From Bradyrhizobium sp. G127 (GTDB lineage: Bacteria; Pseudomonadota; Alphaproteobacteria; Rhizobiales; Xanthobacteraceae), in contig NZ_JAKFGN010000003.1 in NCBI RefSeq assembly GCF_021502575.1, forward strand, positions 248,001-312,000: a stretch of DNA of 64,000 bases, given 5' to 3'. Shown here piece after piece: positions 62,560 to 64,000 of this stretch. The position numbers and the translations under genes are program-made. The stretch's first letter is position 1, and each line of letters starts with the position of its first letter. The notes beneath the pieces are model-generated. The model made no database searches, was not told the origin of the DNA, and saw nothing but the letters and a program-made list of their open reading frames with translations.

Positions 62560-62593
62560 CGAACGAGGCTCCGGTTTCCCGGAGCCTCGTTCC
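62560..62593 (-). terminator. Hairpin after flp gene 1
   Basis: A 13-bp stem, AACGAGGCTCCGG (62562-62574) with CCGGAGCCTCGTT (62579-62591), has a 4-nt loop and lies about 20 bp after the pilin stop. It has no U run on the minus strand, so it may attenuate or stabilise the abundant pilin mRNA. Confidence 0.65.
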
Positions 62594-62611
62594 TGGCGAA
62601 GACGCGATCGC

Positions 62612-62776
62612 TTACTTGAGCGAATCGGTGATGTTCTGGAAGGTGCCGGACAGCTTGGAGCCGGTGCCGGTAACGGCTGCGATGATGGCAAGAGCGATGC
62701 CGGAAGCGATCAGGCCGTATTCGATCGCGGTGGCGCCGGATTCGTCCTTGACGAAACGAGCAACGAGCTTGGTCAT
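62612..62776 (-). CDS. flp: Flp-type class IVb pilin, copy 1
   Basis: A 54-residue pilin. After the short basic leader (MTKLVARFVKDESG) comes the cleavage site and the mature start ATAIEYGLIASGIALAIIAA, with the Glu5-Tyr6 pair of Flp pilins. The tail ends FQNITDSLK. The ATG at 62776 has GGAG 7 bp upstream. It is almost identical to copy 2, with 3 base changes in 165 and only Asp to Asn at the protein level (residue 51). CpaA would process it and CpaF-TadBC would polymerise it. Confidence 0.93.
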   Translation of the reverse strand: MTKLVARFVKDESGATAIEYGLIASGIALAIIAAVTGTGSKLSGTFQNITDSLK

Positions 62777-62969
62777 GGGTAACTCCGTTTGTACATAATG
62801 GCTTAAAAACTCAGGCCGTTGGCGGAGCGCGAACCGCCGTGACCGTGCCGCGACGCTAGGGAACCAGGAATTGCGGCACAGTTAATTCGATCTGCGAAAA
62901 ACGGGTGTATCTGAAGAACTGCACTTTCAACGCGGGGCAGCTATATGCGTGCGTTGCCGGCTGAACACG

Positions 62970-63000
62970 AAAAAGGCTCCGGTTTCCCGAAGCCCTTGTT
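62970..63000 (-). terminator. Rho-independent terminator after flp gene 2
   Basis: On the minus strand GGCTTCGG and CCGGAGCC pair (one mismatch) around GAAA and are followed by TTTTTC. It lies about 20 bp after the stop and resembles the hairpin after copy 1. Confidence 0.7.
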
Positions 63001-63020
63001 CTTCGCGAGGATGCGATCGC

Positions 63021-63185
63021 TTACTTGAGCGAATTGGTGATGTTCTGGAAGGTGCCGGACAGCTTGGAGCCGGTGCCGGTGACGGCTGCGATGATGGCAA
63101 GAGCGATGCCGGAAGCGATCAGGCCGTATTCGATCGCAGTGGCGCCGGATTCGTCCTTGACGAAACGAGCAACGAGCTTGGTCAT
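63021..63185 (-). CDS. flp: Flp-type class IVb pilin, copy 2
   Basis: A 54-residue pilin identical to copy 1 except that the tail reads FQNITNSLK. It has the same leader, cleavage site after DESG and Glu5-Tyr6. The ribosome site (GGAG in the shared ACTCCG block, minus strand) and about 100 bp upstream are also similar to copy 1. This is a recent tandem duplication of gene plus control region. Both copies look functional. Confidence 0.93.
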   Translation of the reverse strand: MTKLVARFVKDESGATAIEYGLIASGIALAIIAAVTGTGSKLSGTFQNITNSLK

Positions 63186-63548
63186 GTCTAACTCCGTTTG
63201 TACACGTGGCTTGAGAACTCTGGTCGTTGCGGGGCGGAAACCACCGTGACCATAGGGTCAACCTAAGCGGGAGGAATTGCAGCGCAGTTAATTCGATTGC
63301 CGAAAGACCGGGGTATCTGGCTCTTCTTGCAGACGGTAAATGCGCGTTTAATGACATCGTTCAAATGCCGATGATCGGCTGTACTGCTTGCAAGCGAGTG
63401 CTTTGGCCATCGTGCTTGCCGCGGCCGCTGACAATGAAGGCTCCCGTGTTTGCAGTTCATTCATCAATTAACGTCAGATTTGCCATGTCGGGCGCCGGCA
63501 CCGTTGCGTATTGTTTTTTGCCGGCTTTGTAGTGTCCCGGAGTAGAGT
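63186..63548. promoter_or_regulatory. Divergent region between flp gene 2 and a secretin-N-like gene
   Basis: These 363 bp hold no gene I can support. The first 110 bp match the upstream region of flp copy 1, including the CAGTTAATTCGAT block (63285-63297). TTAA cores occur at 63288, 63348 and 63468. The promoter for the right-hand gene is not obvious. Confidence 0.4.
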
Positions 63549-64000
63549 ATGTCGATCAGTGTATTGCGTCGTGGCGCGCCCGGATCCGTGGCGTTGCGCC
63601 TTCTGGTGGCCGGCTTTCTGATGTGTCCCGTGATGACTTTGGCCGGCACCGGTGATGAGCCGGTCGAGGTCATTGTCGATCAGGCAAAGATCATCAAACT
63701 TCCGGAGAAGGTTGCAACGATCGTGGTCGGGAATCCGCTGATCGCGGATGTTACACTTCAGCCCGGCGGCATGGTGGTCGTGACCGGTAAGGGCTACGGG
63801 TCGACGAACATGATCGCGATGGATCGCGCCGGCGGCATTCTCGCCGATCGTTCGATCCAGGTCGAAGGCCCCAACGACAAGCTGGTTACGGTTTTTCGCG
63901 GACTCGAGCGCGAATCTTACAGCTGCACGCCTGCCTGCCAGCGGCGTGTGACGCTGGGCGATGGGCAGAACTATTTTACACAGACGCTCGGCCAGACCGG
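63549..64000 (+). CDS. Pilus-assembly N-terminal-domain protein (cut by window end)
   Basis: At least 150 residues, open at the right edge. A signal peptide (ALRLLVAGFLMCPVMTLAG) is followed by VEVIVDQAKIIKLPEKVATI, VVGNPLIADVTLQPGGMVVV and TGKGYGSTNMIAMDRAG, the pattern of the N-terminal domain found in CpaC secretins (compare VVIDLPRDIKDVLVADPKIANAVV). A Cys pair (SCTPAC) follows. Short standalone proteins of this type occur at Flp loci. It is divergent from the pilin genes and may start a second operon (TadE/F/G pseudopilins would be expected nearby). Confidence 0.8.
   Translation, partial: MSISVLRRGAPGSVALRLLVAGFLMCPVMTLAGTGDEPVEVIVDQAKIIKLPEKVATIVVGNPLIADVTLQPGGMVVVTGKGYGSTNMIAMDRAGGILADRSIQVEGPNDKLVTVFRGLERESYSCTPACQRRVTLGDGQNYFTQTLGQT

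Overview
The window is about 62-65% G+C by eye, densely coded, and reads as chromosomal DNA of an alphaproteobacterium of the Bradyrhizobium / Rhodopseudomonas / Afipia group (Nitrobacteraceae). Supporting signs are a CycM-type membrane cytochrome c, a kdsB-pheA pair, a gene string in the order of the pimFABCDE operon of Rhodopseudomonas palustris, abundant Liv-type ABC transporters, a complete core Flp/Tad pilus locus, and several families of palindromic intergenic repeats. No tRNA, rRNA, CRISPR array, integrase, transposase or phage gene was found.

Layout. 1-3.5 kb: a PNPOx-fold flavin/heme-binding family protein, a LysR regulator, a hotdog thioesterase and 4-hydroxybenzoate hydroxylase (pobA). 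3.9-10 kb: a Liv-type uptake system (binding protein, LivF, a fused LivM-LivG and LivH) interrupted by a membrane-bound class III nucleotide cyclase. 10.2-11.5 kb: a glycerate kinase. 11.7-19.3 kb, minus strand: a second Liv operon (livG-livF-livH-livM) followed by three tandem paralogous binding proteins. 19.4-20.3 kb: an IclR regulator. 20.4-29 kb, plus strand: a beta-oxidation operon (hydratase/dehydrogenase, acyl-CoA ligase, thiolase, two acyl-CoA dehydrogenases, SDR). 29-32 kb: glycerol kinase, an exported beta-carbonic anhydrase and a small exported protein. 32.3-37.1 kb: metF-metH. 37.5-42.4 kb: a luciferase-like oxidoreductase, cytochrome b561, a VIT-family transporter, pheA, kdsB and cycM. 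42.6-50.3 kb: a Yej-type oligopeptide ABC operon with two binding proteins. 50.4-52.7 kb: NlpC/P60 hydrolase and M17 aminopeptidase. 52.9-64 kb: Flp/Tad pilus locus (tadD, tadC, tadB, cpaF, cpaE, cpaD, cpaC, cpaB, cpaA and two near-identical Flp pilins), then a divergent secretin-N-like gene cut by the window end.

How the parts work together. The strongest functional unit spans 11.7-29 kb: an IclR regulator, a Liv transporter with three alternative binding proteins and a full activation/beta-oxidation set, divergently arranged around a 140-bp region that holds a palindrome like the E. coli IclR operator. By analogy with R. palustris pim this should import and degrade medium-chain dicarboxylic and/or fatty acids, including C7 intermediates from aromatic ring degradation. 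pobA and the first Liv system suggest aromatic acid use as well. The Yej operon, the overlapping M17/NlpC pair and the tandem flp genes are further cases of local duplication or coupling.

Limits: all calls are from reading the sequence and translated frames. No homology search, promoter model or RNA folding was run. Identity estimates between paralogues are by eye.
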